Assembly: GCA_030762935.1 (NCBI GenBank)
Contig: CM060895.1
Coordinates: 31,796,501 to 31,860,500 of the forward strand
Length of the DNA: 64,000 nt
Direction of reading: 5' to 3'
DNA from: Hymenopus coronatus
Taxonomy: Eukaryota > Arthropoda > Insecta > Mantodea > Hymenopodidae
Position numbers and translations under genes: made by a program. The notes below the pieces were generated by a model. It was given only the letters and a program-made list of their open reading frames with translations. It did not search any database and was not told the origin of the DNA. The first letter of the stretch is position 1, and each line of letters starts with the position of its first letter. Shown one piece after another: positions 11,341 through 22,262 of the stretch.

Positions 11341-11410
11341 AACATTAAATTCCTCAACTGACTCGCATGTTTCCCGGGATATCACAAGGTGATCTCAAAT
11401 TATTACTTAC
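11309..11410 (-). repeat. Single arm of the inverted repeat seen at 25854-26043
   Basis: CTACCACTGAGCTAC, CAACATGCCGGCATAACATT and CTGACTCGCATGTTTCCCGG match, with changes, both arms of the foldback near 25.9 kb. It overlaps the head of the SINE chimera, so arm and head are probably one ancestral unit. Confidence 0.6.
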
Positions 11411-11509
11411 AATGTCGTTAGTACTTTTAAGTTCGAGGATTCATGGTATAGGCATCTATTATGGTCAATTAGTTTATTTTAATTTTTTTCTCGCAAAAGT
11501 CATGTGTAG

Positions 11510-11735
11510 GACAGGAGTCAGGTAGAACTAAGAAAGATCCGTGCTTCAAATCCCAACTATGGCATTGACTTTTTCAGACTGACTACCTATGCAAAGATAG
11601 GTACTGTGCCTTACTGGCATAAATCCAGTTTAATATTGAAGGATGGATATGATGTAAGAATTGCCTCACCTTCTGCTCAGTCTATAAGTAATGGATTAAT
11701 AAAAGCAAAGGAAGTGGGATGGAATTACTACTAAT
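11510..11735 (+). mobile_element. SINE S6-like sequence, weak
   Basis: TCCGTGCTTCAAATCCCAAC is a B-box-like motif whose flanks match the better copy at 26024-26115 (TCCGTGGTTCAAATCCCAG...GGCACTG). The A-box region is too diverged to read. The downstream AT-rich 3' part (GGATTAATAAAAGCAAAGG) may be the tail. Confidence 0.4.
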
Positions 11736-12255
11736 TTTTCTCGCTGGTTGTCTGTCAACCTATAGGAAAGGTTGGAGTATTGGTTTTCACCTAAGACGTT
11801 ATTAACGACCTTCTGTCGTAACCAGTCTCTCTCCTGCTGACTTGAACAGGGCTCAATTAGGGAGAAAAAGGGGAAACCTGCGAGGGAACAGGAAACACAA
11901 ATCTAAAAATAACAAGGGCCTCCCTCAAGTTTCAGTAAGTATCCCTCTTTACTTACTTCTTACTCCTGGAACAGAAAAATCTCTTCAGGTTCCATTTTCG
12001 CACAGGACTTCTGGATTTCTTATCAGCCTAGAGTTGAATACTATAGGCAACCCAAATAACACCAGAGATGTTAAAATATCCGCACTGTTTTATTCTTATA
12101 TCCTGCAGTTCTTCTGGCTGCTGTTTCAGTTGTTTTATTGAAAGTATTCCGGTTGTGTTTAATGGTTTCATGGCGTACAGGAAATTGTGTTTCGGCGTAC
12201 TAGTCTTTACCTTGATCTTCTACATGACATACTGTTGACCTATGACCAGATCGTA
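11736..12255. other. Unique DNA, no gene recognised
   Basis: A 99-codon + frame (11842-12141; begins MNRAQLGRKRGNLRGNRKHK) is basic at the start and hydrophobic at the end. I know no such family. It has neither a clear splice signal nor a poly-A signal. I leave it uncalled. Confidence 0.3.
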
Positions 12256-13102
12256 TTTTTACTTTCTCTTTACGTACTATGCACATAGTGTATATAGAAG
12301 GTATTTTATTGCACTCAAAAATTGGATACCGATATTATATCGCAAATTCACGCTTTTGGCTCCCCTGTATCCAAAAAAAGCATTTTTAGAAAAGGGTCCG
12401 GGTGTCCGTGTGCCTGTGAACACGATAACTCAAAAACGAAAATTCGCTAAAATACCAAACTTGGTATTTAAGTTTAGTATCTTCCAGGAATGCTACACGA
12501 AGATTTTCAAGAGAATACCCCCACCCCCAACTATCCTTTACATGCAACTTTTTTCGAAAATGTTGATTTTCTCAAAAATGACTCTAACGATTTTTATTAA
12601 AATACCGTATATTAAAGATATTTACCTGACAGATAATATGCATATCTTGAATTTTCTAGGAACAGCCTCTGAAGACTGCTTTATTCTGGATGAATTTTAC
12701 GGAATTTTGCATTAAGTACTAAACCATATTAGATACACAAAAATATACCACATAAAAATGTAGAGCACATTAAAACACACAATTTATGTTTGTATACCTT
12801 TTTTTGTGTAGTTGATCGTTTTCCAGATATTCCTTATTTTTGGTTTCAGTTTTAAAAAACTTATACTTTTCTCATACAGGAATTAGTCAAACAAAGGAAC
12901 TACAGTCACATAGAAACCAGTTTTTGATATCGCTTTAACCTATGATACTCCCTTATTTTGCTTCTATTTACAAGGTAACAAGTAATAAGACTATTTCTGC
13001 TAATTTATTTCTCGATTAGCATGAAGTAAATAGAAGGATAATCTTTTTAACAAAATTTGTGGCAGAGATATAGAGAAAGTTATGTGAATGGAACACATCA
13101 GA
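12256..13102 (-). repeat. R860 copy, complete, subfamily a, longest accidental ORF
   Basis: Opens TTTTTACTTTCTCTTTACG and closes AATGGAACACATCAGA. On the + strand a frame of 157 codons (12242-12715) runs from the end-B palindrome through the central tract. The same reading recurs, broken, in other copies. I read it as repeat sequence that happens to be open. Confidence 0.95.
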
Positions 13103-13644
13103 TTTTTGTATTTATTATCCCAAGGAGGAACGTAGGCAGGCCAATCAACAACGACGCGCAGAAGTCCTAAAGGACTCCAGGCTAAACCTTGTTTCTCATA
13201 AGTAGAGCTCGGTATCGGGTTCCGAAGTGGATTTTTCAATTACGAACACACAGAGCAGTTGGCGTATAAAGAGTGGGGAAGGGTTTGTAGCGTACACATG
13301 CCCGCGTTGAGGTACAACCTGTTTAGCTCATTACATGAACTGACATGATATGGATCGTTCTAATTCATAAAGTAGCACAATAGAGCAATTACTCATAATA
13401 TGATTAGTGAATAAGAACTCCTTGTACTCTCACAAATAAAAAAAAAACTCAGGATTACAATGTGCAGATTTTTGAAAAGACAATGAACATATTCAAACCC
13501 GCTCAGAATTCATTGCAGTGAATTACAGGATACATCTTTACTCTACCGAAAGAAACGGCTCTCCTTCTGTCACTTAAAATGTTTTTGAGTCATTCAGAAG
13601 TTCATCGCAGGCCATTTCAGCTTACTTTGTGGTTGCATAAAAAC
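13103..13644. other. Unique DNA, no gene recognised
   Basis: Contains short GC-richer stretches (13130-13300) and a minus frame of 79 codons that overlaps R860 sequence. Nothing recognised. Confidence 0.3.
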
Positions 13645-14111
13645 TATTATATGAACCCAATAACAAATTATATCTAAAAAAAATGTTAACTCTACAAGAA
13701 AAACGTATGTCACATAAATAAGTTGTTTTAACGAGATCTATATATTTTGTGTTTTAAGTTTTTGTCTATCTCTTGGGTTTAGTTATGCAAAGTTCTGCAA
13801 AACTCACCCAGAATAATGAACTCTTCAGAGACAATTCCCAGAAGATTCAAAATATACATTTTTTATGAATATATCTTTAATATATGGTATTTTAATCAAC
13901 AACGTTAGAGCCATTTTTTGGAAAAAATTCAAAAATGTTTCCGTTTAAAGGATGGTTGTGGTGGAGGGAGTCTTTTGAAAATCCTCGTGTCGCAGCTTTG
14001 GAAGATGCTAAACAAATACTAAGATTTGTTTTTAACGTTCTTTTAGTTATTTAGCTATGCTATCGACACACACACATACACACACGCACGTACACGGACA
14101 TTTTATAAACA
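13645..14111 (+). repeat. R860 central piece, both ends missing
   Basis: From AACCCAATAACAAATTATATC to the CACACACATACACACACGCACG tract and ACGGACATTTTATAAA, where the next copy begins. The missing end B was probably lost when the following copy arrived. Confidence 0.9.
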
Positions 14112-15015
14112 TCTTATGTGTTACACTCACATGACTTTCTCTAGCTGCTCTACAAGACTCCTACAAAAGATTATTCTTCTTTGTACACAATGCTAATCAA
14201 GAAAAATGTTAGCAGAATGTTATTACTTAGTTCCTTATAAGTAGAAGGGAATAAGGGAATGCACTATGCTAAAGTGATTGTCAAATGTTTTAAAATCTAT
14301 CGTTATGCGATTGTCATTGCAAATCACTTCTTTGCTTGGCCAGGATTAGAACAAAAGAAAAACAGACACTTCCTGTGTGGGAAAAGTTTAAGTACTTCAC
14401 AACTGAAACCAATAACAAGGAATATCTCGAAAACGTTTACCTCCACAACTTAAACGACAAAAATTGTGTGTTTTGTTATGAGGTACATTTTTTGTGTAGT
14501 GCGTTTTTTTTTCTATCTCTTACGGTTTAGCAGTGAAGCAAAATTCAGCAAAATTCATTCAGAATAAAGGTCTTCAGAGGCTATGCCCAAAAAATTCGAG
14601 ATATACATTTTATTTCGGACATAAATAGCTTTAATGTACGGGATTTTAATCAAAATCGTTACAGCCATTTTTAAGAAAATCAAAATTTTCGAATTTTTTT
14701 TCATGTAATGGGTAGTTTGTGGTGGGGGGATTTTTTTGAAAATCTTCGTGTCACATCCTTAGAGGATACTAAACCTAAATACAAAGTTTGGTATTTAATG
14801 GTATTTTTGTTTTGGGGCTATGCTGTCCACAGAGACACACACACAGACAGACAGAGAGACACACACGGACCTTTTTTTAAAAATGCTTTTTTTCGGACTC
14901 AGGGGACCCCAAAACATATATTTCCGGTGAAATCTCGGCGTCGAATTTTTGGGTGCATTACAATACCTTCTCTATTACTATGTACATTGTACATATGGGG
15001 CTAGAGAAAGTAAAC
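14112..15015 (+). repeat. R860 copy, complete, subfamily b
   Basis: TCTTATGTGTTACACTCAC to the b-type hairpin ATGTACATTGTACATATGGGG and AGAGAAAGTAAAC. Close to the copy at 650-1485, including the GCACTATGCTAAAGTGATT block. Confidence 0.93.
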
Positions 15016-15135
15016 ATGCTGTTTTCGGACTCAGGGGACCTAAAAGCCTATATTTCCGGTGAAATCGTCAAATTTTGGGAGGAATACAATAACTTCCATA
15101 GCTATTATATACATTGTATGTATATACAAAAACAT
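15016..15135 (+). repeat. R860 end-B fragment abutting a complete copy
   Basis: Only the last ~120 bp: TTTTCGGACTCAGGGGACC, TATTTCCGGTGAAATCG and a degraded palindrome TATACATTGTATGTATA. It follows the complete copy directly. Confidence 0.85.
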
Positions 15136-15393
15136 AGAGGCATGTAAAACTTGTTTACGTCATGTATGCCTCTTTAAGAAGCATGGGAATAAGGTGAATG
15201 TTATACCAGGTGAAGTGATGGTATAGTTTCTAATAAACTGCAGTCTCTACTGAATAAGGAGCCTGGACACACAAATCTTATTATTTTGTCTTGCTTATCT
15301 AATGGTGAAATAATAGATCCCCTTGGGAATAACTGTGTATCCTGTTCCAATGTAACTTAAGTACTTACACTCCAGTACTTGTAGCAGAAGTGA

Positions 15394-16232
15394 TCTGATG
15401 TGTTCCATTCTCTATATCTCTGCAATAAATTATTTTTAAAAACCTTATGCTTCAATTTACTTCCTGCTAATCAAGAAAAAATTAGTAGAAATGGTCTTAT
15501 TTCTTGCTTCCTTGTAAGTAGAAGCGAAATAAGGGAGTATCATAGGTAAAAGTGATAGCCAAGAGCTGGTTGCTATGTGACTGAAGTTCCTTTGTTTGTA
15601 TGGACACGAGTTCACAAAGTCCTGTATGAGAAAAGTATGTTTTTTATATCTGAAACCTAAAATAAGGAATATCTCAAAAAATCACCTCCACGAAAAAAAG
15701 GTACATAACATAAATTGTGTGTTTTAAAGTGCTCTACATTTGCTGTGTGGTAAGTTTTTTGTCCATCTCTTACGGTTTAGCAGTTATGCAAAATTCCGTA
15801 AAATTGACCCAGAATAAAGTAGTATTCAGAGACTATTGCCAGAAAATTCAAAATATACATTTTATTTGTCAGGTAAATATCTTTAATATACGATATTTTA
15901 ACCAAAGTCGTTACAGGCGTTTTTTAGAAAATCAAAACTTTTTTGAAAAAAGTTTTATGTAAAGGTAGTTTTGGGTGAGGGGATTTTTCTCAAAATCTTC
16001 GTGTCGCATCCCCGGAAGACACTAAACTTAAATACCAAGACTTTTCGTTTTTGAGTTATCGTGTTCACAGACACACGGACACATACACTCACGGACCTTT
16101 TTCTGAAAATACTTTTTTTGGATGCAGGGTATCCTAAAACATATATTTCCGGTGAAATCTCGGTATCGAATTTTCTTTTGGAGTGCAATACATTCTCTAT
16201 ACTCTACGTACATAGTGCGTATAGAAAAAGTA
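15394..16232 (+). repeat. R860 copy, near-complete, subfamily a
   Basis: TCTGATGTGTTCCATTC is followed at once by TCTATATC, so CACATGACTT is deleted near end A. The rest is very close to the copy at 5624-6487. End B is GCGTATAGAAAAAGTAATTA. Confidence 0.95.
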
Positions 16233-16261
16233 ATTAGAATAGACAATATGAAATTAAATTT

Positions 16262-16503
16262 TATTTATGAATATTCCTTAACTGCTGTGGATTAAATGTC
16301 CCATCCTATTTTGGGCATGTAGCTTAATTTTGCTGAGAGGCATGTTTATCAGGCTTGATGTTATTTTGCGGGTCGTAAATCTACGATACAGAACAAACGG
16401 CTTTACATTCCTTCCAATGGAAGCCATGCTAAGGATTTTTACGATCGCCCTCCGCTGGGTTTGAGCCCGCGACCTTAGGAACCTAGCTAGACCACGGAGG
16501 ACA
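16262..16503 (-). mobile_element. SINE S1, tRNA-derived
   Basis: On the minus strand: head TCCTCCGTGGTCTAGCTAGG, B-box GCGGGCTCAAACCCAGC, then body ATGGCTTCCATTGGAAGG, GTAAATCTACGA-type block, CAAGCCTGATAAACATGCC and the CAGCAGTTAAGG end. The boxes resemble an RNA polymerase III promoter. The copy is mutated throughout. Confidence 0.8.
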
Positions 16504-17203
16504 AATAACATAGCGATTTGAGTAGCCTACCTATGAAATTCTATTTTTAGAACAAAAATAATCATATTTTGGATTTTAATATTGTTTCATTACATAATTA
16601 ATTTTGGTTACATATTTCAATACATATTTCTCATTTTGATTGCATCAAATTCGTGCTCTAATTATTACTTTAAAATAATAAGGAGCTCAAAATCTGGTAT
16701 TTTTAATATTGTGTTGAATTGTCATAATTCCAAATATAAGATATTTCTTCAAATCTTGAACTCACCTATGTAAAATGAGAGCAATAAATCCAATTTTCAC
16801 ATTGAACATAACATAAATTAAACTGTATATTTATAAAATAATATATTTTCCAAATTTGGGTCAAAGTAGCCCATTAAGAGTCAAATTAGGTCAGTAAAAC
16901 GTTTTCAATACCGTATAATGGTGGATAACTCTTTCTGACTATAATGTATCACGTAATAATGATCCTGAATGGGAGTTGAATGCAACATTCAAATTTGATA
17001 GTTTATTTAACAAAAAAATAAAAAAAGGTGTCCAGAATTAATGTCAGTACCGTATATAAAAAAATAAAGGTCTCTTTTACCTTTAATTTCATAGTTTATT
17101 TCGCACATATGTCGTTCTTCCTCTAATTCGCTAACCGGTATTTATATCCCTTTCTCCAGCACCACAACTGAAACAATTGAATAGCTGAGATCGTACAGCG
17201 ATA
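16504..17203. other. Very AT-rich unique DNA
   Basis: No gene, RNA or repeat recognised. The + frame 16582-16773 is AT-rich hydrophobic sequence typical of chance ORFs. Confidence 0.4.
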
Positions 17204-17516
17204 CATATAGACTGGTCATCCATTCAAAGCCGGACGTTCAAACCCGACGGAAAACGAAGGATTTTTTCAGGTGTAAACATCCTTAGCATGGCTTCCTTCG
17301 GAATGGATGTAAAGCCGTTGATCAAGCCTGATAAAGAGGCCTCTGAGCAAATTTAACCGGGCTTTAACGCCCAGTATAGGACAGGACGATGAGAACCACA
17401 GCAGTTAAAGAGTGTCCGTAAATAAAAAACCGGTTTCCCCCGCCATCGCATTCCACCGGTCCATCTTCATTTCATGTTTCACCAGTGTCATCGGGCGTTA
17501 AACACTACCAAAATAA
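17204..17516 (+). mobile_element. Chimeric SINE: S1 body with S2 tail
   Basis: 17204-17425 is S1 (head with GACGTTCAAACCCGAC, ATGGCTTCCTTCGG, GCCTGATAAAGAGGCCTCTG, CAGCAGTTAAAGAGTGTCC). From about 17428 the sequence changes to S2 (CCGCCATCGCATTCCACCGG, TCACCAGTGTCATCG, GGGCGTTAAACACTACC) and ends A-rich. S1 also lacks its CGTGTCGTAGATTTA segment. Template switching during retroposition would explain the join. Confidence 0.75.
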
Positions 17517-17589
17517 AAAATAAAACTCAATTTCGAGTTGGAGTTGTTTGGATGTTCCCTATCACTACACGAATAATCTGCACTCATTT

Positions 17590-17810
17590 CGGCACTGTAC
17601 ATACATTTGTTTCGAGTTGATCATTTCCGAGATATTCCTTTTTATTGATTTCAATTGGTCTTTTTATTTGTTTGGTTCTACAAAGAGTACCCAATTTGAA
17701 CACCATCACATAGCGACCAGTTCTTAAATGACCTTATGTAATAAAATGAGATTTTTAAGAAAAGTTTTTTTTAAAGAATAGATAGAGAAAATCATGTGAA
17801 TATAAGCATA
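17590..17810 (-). repeat. R860 fragment, internally deleted
   Basis: GAGTTGATCATTTCCGAGATATTCC, then a shortened path to AGAATAGATAGAGAAAATCATGTGAAT at end A. Old copy. Confidence 0.75.
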
Positions 17811-18192
17811 TATTTTCCCCCGTTTAAGTTCAGAGTAGATTTCAAACTGTATGAGATATAATAAACATAGTTTGAAACTATTAATAATACTAAGTCTTTA
17901 TAAAGTTCTCTTGGATATGCATGTTGATAGCATAGACATAAACGTGAAGTAAACGGCTCACATAATATTCCTGCTACTTTTCCTTGTAGGAGCAGATCTA
18001 ATTAAACCATCCATGCCCTTCCTATTATTGAACAAATCCCAAGAAGCTTTGTATTCTTAAATGAAGTTCCAGTAATGAGATCATGCTTAATCTTTCCTAG
18101 TTAATCTTAAACCGCGCGTGCTGATGTCTCTCCACTCTGGCTGAAGTTAAGCTCGGGTTTTTATATTAAAATTTAACACTGCTCTAGGTAAA
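17811..18192. other. Unique DNA, no gene recognised
   Basis: AT-rich with nothing recognised on either strand. Confidence 0.4.
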
Positions 18193-18956
18193 ACAGTGTT
18201 ACATTCACATGACTTTCTCCACATCTCTGCAACAAATTATTGTTAGAAAGCTTATGCTTCTATTTACTTTATTTTAATCAAGAAAAAAATAGCAGAAATA
18301 GTCTCATTACTTGCTTCCTTGTAAGTAGAAGGGAGATAAGGGAGTACTATAGGCTAAACTGATAATCAAAAGCTGGTTGCTATATAGCTGAAGTTTCTTT
18401 GTTTGTATGGACTTGAATTGACAAATTCCTGTATGAGAAAAGAGTTTCTCATAGCTAAAACCAAAAACAAGGAATATGTAAATAACGATCAACTTCACGA
18501 AAAAAAATGTATATAACGTAAATTGTGTGTTGTAATGTGCTCTACATTTTTGTGTGTTAAGTTTTTGCCCATCTCTTGTAGTTTAGCAGTTATGCAAAAT
18601 TCCGTAAAATTCATCCAGAATAAAGTAGTCTACAGAGGCTATTCCCAGAAAGTTCAAGATATACATTTTATTTGACAGCTAAATATCCTTAATATTTGAC
18701 ATTTTAATCAAAATCGTTAGAGCCATTTTTGGGAGAATAAACATTTTCGAAAAAAGGTCCAAGTAAAGGGTAGTTGGGGTGGGAGGATTTTCTTGAAAAT
18801 CTTTGTGTCGCATCCTTGGAAAACACCAAACTTAAATATCAAGTTTGGTATTTAACGGTCTTTTCGTTTTTGAGCTATGGTGTCCACAGACACACACACA
18901 CACACGCACACGGACGGACCTTTTTGTAAAAATGCTTTTTTTGGGTTCAAGGGGCA
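18193..18956 (+). repeat. R860 copy, end B missing
   Basis: Begins GTGTTACATTCACATGAC and runs through a (CA)n tract (18890-18907) to GGGTTCAAGGGGCACC. The TTTCCGGTGAAATC block and the palindrome are absent. Confidence 0.92.
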
Positions 18957-19194
18957 CCAATTATTATCTACATCACCTCAATCAATAAATGCAGCAATAA
19001 AATTATTACATAATATTTCAATATAGATACAGAGGAATTAAGATAATCAGACTTTTTATGAGCTAATCTCTATGAGATGACTTTGAAATTTCTTTCTCTT
19101 TTCTTTACCAATAGAATAAAAAACAATTGATAACTTTCCATTTGATAAAAGTATAGAGTGGGAAGACTTAAAACCACAATAAGTGTTTTGCAAA
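18957..19194. other. AT-rich DNA between two R860 pieces
   Basis: Nothing recognised. It may be the decayed front half of the piece that follows. Confidence 0.35.
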
Positions 19195-19608
19195 TAGTAA
19201 GCTCCATAAAAGGTACTTGACATGAATAGTGACAAACTGAATTTTTTGTGTACTACATTTTTGTCCATCTCTTAGGTTTATAGGTTATCTAAAGACCATT
19301 TAGAATGAATAGGACTTCGAAAGTTATTCCCATAAAATTGGATATTTCATTTGTCATGAAAATATCACTAACATATGGTATTTTCATTAAAATCCTTGAT
19401 TCATTTTTGAAAAAAATCTTAAGTTTTTGAAAAATGTTCCACTAAGGGGTAGTTAGGGTGTGGAAGCTCTTGAAAATCTTTAGTCGTATTCTTGTAAGAC
19501 GCAGAATAAATATAAATTTTTGTACACAACTAAACTCGGTTTTTTGCATTCAGGAGTCCTAAAAAAATATTTCCGTTGAAATCTCGATATAGAATCCTGC
19601 ATAGAATA
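19195..19608 (+). repeat. R860 piece, strongly decayed
   Basis: Recognisable blocks in order: TTGTCCATCTCTTAGG, TTATTCCCATAAAATT, GGGGTAGTTAGGG, CTTGAAAATCTTTAG, TATTTCCGTTGAAATCTCG. The CA tract and palindrome are gone. This is one of the oldest copies. Confidence 0.7.
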
Positions 19609-20437
19609 ATATGCATTTATTTCAAATTACAAAAATAAAACTTTAATTTAACTTTGCGTCTTCAAATCATGAAGATTTGAAACAGTGTTTAGAATTTCAT
19701 CGAAAAGAAGATATCAGTTAACTTAATTGAGGAACTAAGCAAGATAAAATCTTGTTTCTGAAAACTGCGGTTGGTAACAGAACCAATAAGAGAATTTCAA
19801 TTTAAAGAAGCACGGATAGCTTACTGTTTTATCCTAAATTAACTCCGTGAGAGTCAAATATAAAATATTAGAGATTGGTAATTTGGAAGCAGAGTAAGTA
19901 CACTTGCAGAAGGTATGGACCCCAATGTTAGCGATATAGTAGAAAGCGGTTTAAAATATTGCTGTTGTGTGATTACTATAAATTGTACTCTATTATGGCA
20001 AAAGAAGCTGATGATCTCTAGATAAGTTGTTTGAGCTTTCAAGGAAGTATAAATACCTATAGGTGATTTAAGTAATGTATGGCAGTATTTAACAAATTCA
20101 ATGCATTTAAAACTATAAGTGAACTACGGAAGAAGGAATGTTGCTTTGCACATGCCATCCGTAACAACAGAAAATTGCCCCCCCCCCATTAAGTATCTTC
20201 TTCCATCACTAGGCGCGCGCGCATAAACGGTGAGCACGTTTCCCCTACAGTAACTGGCTGATAGGCGGCAGCGAGTGAGTGGCAAATAGAAGTGATTCAA
20301 TTAGTAAGGTAACTTGCCCAATCAGTATTGTTTTCTAAGCTAAGTTGTAAACCTATAGGTGTATTAATTCTAATTTGATTCCTTGTTACAAAAAACTTTG
20401 ACCCATTGTTTGAACAGCTAATCCATGGTAGTTACGT
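19609..20437. other. AT-rich unique DNA
   Basis: No gene seen. A C9 run is at about 20177-20186 and an alternating GCGCGCGC at 20213-20221. Neither belongs to a recognised feature. Confidence 0.4.
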
Positions 20438-20925
20438 GGCCGCCCCGTGACCATGTAGTTAAACCACTCGCCTCTCACCAAGGCGGTCCCAGTTCGATTC
20501 GACGCGACCCCATATGGGATTTATGATGAACAAAGCGGCGCAGGGGTGGTCTTTCTCCAGGTTCTCCAGTTTCCCCCACCATCTATTCCACCGATGCTCC
20601 ATCTTCATCCATGTATCATCAGTGTCATCGCCTGCGGTGCTATAGTAGTACAAGTTGCTGGTCTCCATGGCCGCGCTCGCTGAAGTGCCTAGTGTTGGTG
20701 TTTCGTGGGTTCGAGTCCCGCCTTGGGCATGGGTGTTTGTGTGTTAGTGAATGTGCATATATGTATATACATTACAATGAAAACGATAAAGAAATTACAA
20801 AAATAGAAAATGTTGAGAAAATAGGGGAGAAAAGAAAAAGAAAACAGTACAGCTGGAGTCTCGAAAAGAAACCGAAACTGTGCTTAAAAAAAGAAAAAAA
20901 GCGGGCGTTAAACACTATACAAAAT
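20438..20925 (+). mobile_element. SINE S2 interrupted by another SINE
   Basis: The outer element starts GGCCGCCCCGTGACCATGTA (A-box region of a Leu/Ser-like tRNA), has a B-box CAGTTCGATTCG, then TTCTCCAGGTTCTCC and TCATCGCCTGCGGTGC. It breaks at about 20650 and resumes at 20898 with AAAGCGGGCGTTAAACAC. The intact copy at 38913 shows these parts are contiguous without the insert. Confidence 0.8.
20650..20897 (+). mobile_element. SINE S7 nested inside S2
   Basis: Head CCATGGCCGCGCTCGCTGAAG and B-box GTGGGTTCGAGTCCCGCC, then an A- and AG-rich 3' part with runs of GAAAAAGAAAA before S2 resumes. The inner element is younger than the S2 copy it splits. No clear target duplication can be read in the A-rich edge. 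Confidence 0.7.
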
Positions 20926-21402
20926 GAAACTGGCGGTAACTGTAACACATTAGATGTACTAACAGCACTCTTGGCGTTGAAAACAAGAGGTGAGCTTTAC
21001 CATCGTTTTGTTTTTCTTTGTTTGTTTGTTTGTTTGTTGTTTTTTGTGTGAAAAGTCCTTTCTATGCCTTTCGCTAGCAATATTAGTTGCTGACAGTGGC
21101 AGATTTTTCTGTATGTAGGTACGGTAACTTATTTATAACAGACAGGACAACTTTCAAAAACGAAAAACTTGTTCGAGTATGTTGCACTTTGATATCTGAA
21201 TGTTTGGTTTTGTTCATGATATTGATTTGAAATAAAATGTTCTGAATTTGGAAATAGGAGATTTGTAACAATAATGTTACTGAGCTGCCTGAATTTTCAT
21301 TTTTTTCAGGTCATTAATTCTGCCCGAAATTAATCGCCAAACTAATGCAAAATTATGTAGAATATTAAAACAAACATCACTAATTTAAAAAATTAATGTG
21401 TA
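20926..21402. other. Unique DNA with a (TTTG)n run
   Basis: A short (GTTT)n microsatellite lies at 21018-21036. No coding region recognised. Confidence 0.4.
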
Positions 21403-22262
21403 TTTTTACTTCCTCTACACCTATAATGTGACATAGTGTATAGAGCAGGTAGTACACTACAACCAAAAATTCGATTCCGAGATTTCACCGGAAATACATG
21501 TTTTAGGGTCCCCTGTATAAAAAAAAGTAGTTTTAGAAAAAGGACCATGTGTGTGTGTCTGTGTGTGTGTGTCTTTGAATACGATAACTCAAAAATGAAA
21601 AGTCGGTAAAATCCAAATTTGATATTTAAGTATAATATTTTACAGAGATGTGAACCGAAGATTTTGAGAAAAATCCCCACACCCGAAACTACCCTTTACA
21701 TGGAAAAAAATTTCGAACATTTTGATTTTCTCAAAAATGGCTCTAATGCTTTTGATTAAAATACCGTATATTAAATCTACGTATATGGCAAATAAAATGT
21801 ATATCTTAAATTTTCTGGGAATAGCCTCTAAAGATATCTATATTCTGAATGAATTTGGCTGAATTTTGCGTAACTGGTAAACCGTAAGGGATAGAAAAAA
21901 CGTTACAACACAAAAAATGTATACACACAATTTATGTCACATGCGTTTTTTCGTGGAATAGACCATTTCTGAGATATTCCTGTTATTTGTTTCAGGTTTA
22001 AAGTACTTAGACTTTTCTCACAAGGAAAATTTTACTTCCTGCCCCTGCATAGAGACGTATTTCAACCAAATGGCAACCAGCTTTTAAAATATTTGCCTAT
22101 GGTTTAGCCTAATTTTCCTCCTACTTACAAGGAAAGAAACAATTAAGACCAGCTTTGCTAATGTTTATCTTGATTATCTGTAAAGTAGATAGAAGAATGT
22201 GCTTTTTAACAAAAAATAGTTAAAGCGATGCAGAGAAATTCATATGAATGTAACAAATCAGA
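21403..22262 (-). repeat. R860 copy, complete, first of a tandem pair
   Basis: TTTTTACTTCCTCTACACC (palindrome damaged) to GAATGTAACAAATCAGA. The next base begins the end B of a second copy in the same orientation. Confidence 0.95.

Noticed and set aside
12242..12715. 157-codon ORF as a real gene
   Set aside because: It lies wholly in R860, and the same frame is broken in most other copies by indels that are not multiples of three.
13000..13239. 79-codon minus ORF
   Set aside because: Its C-terminal part reads through R860 end A; no family match.
20611..21051. 146-codon + ORF
   Set aside because: Runs through nested SINEs S2/S7 and a (TTTG)n run; lysine-rich part is the SINE A-rich tail.
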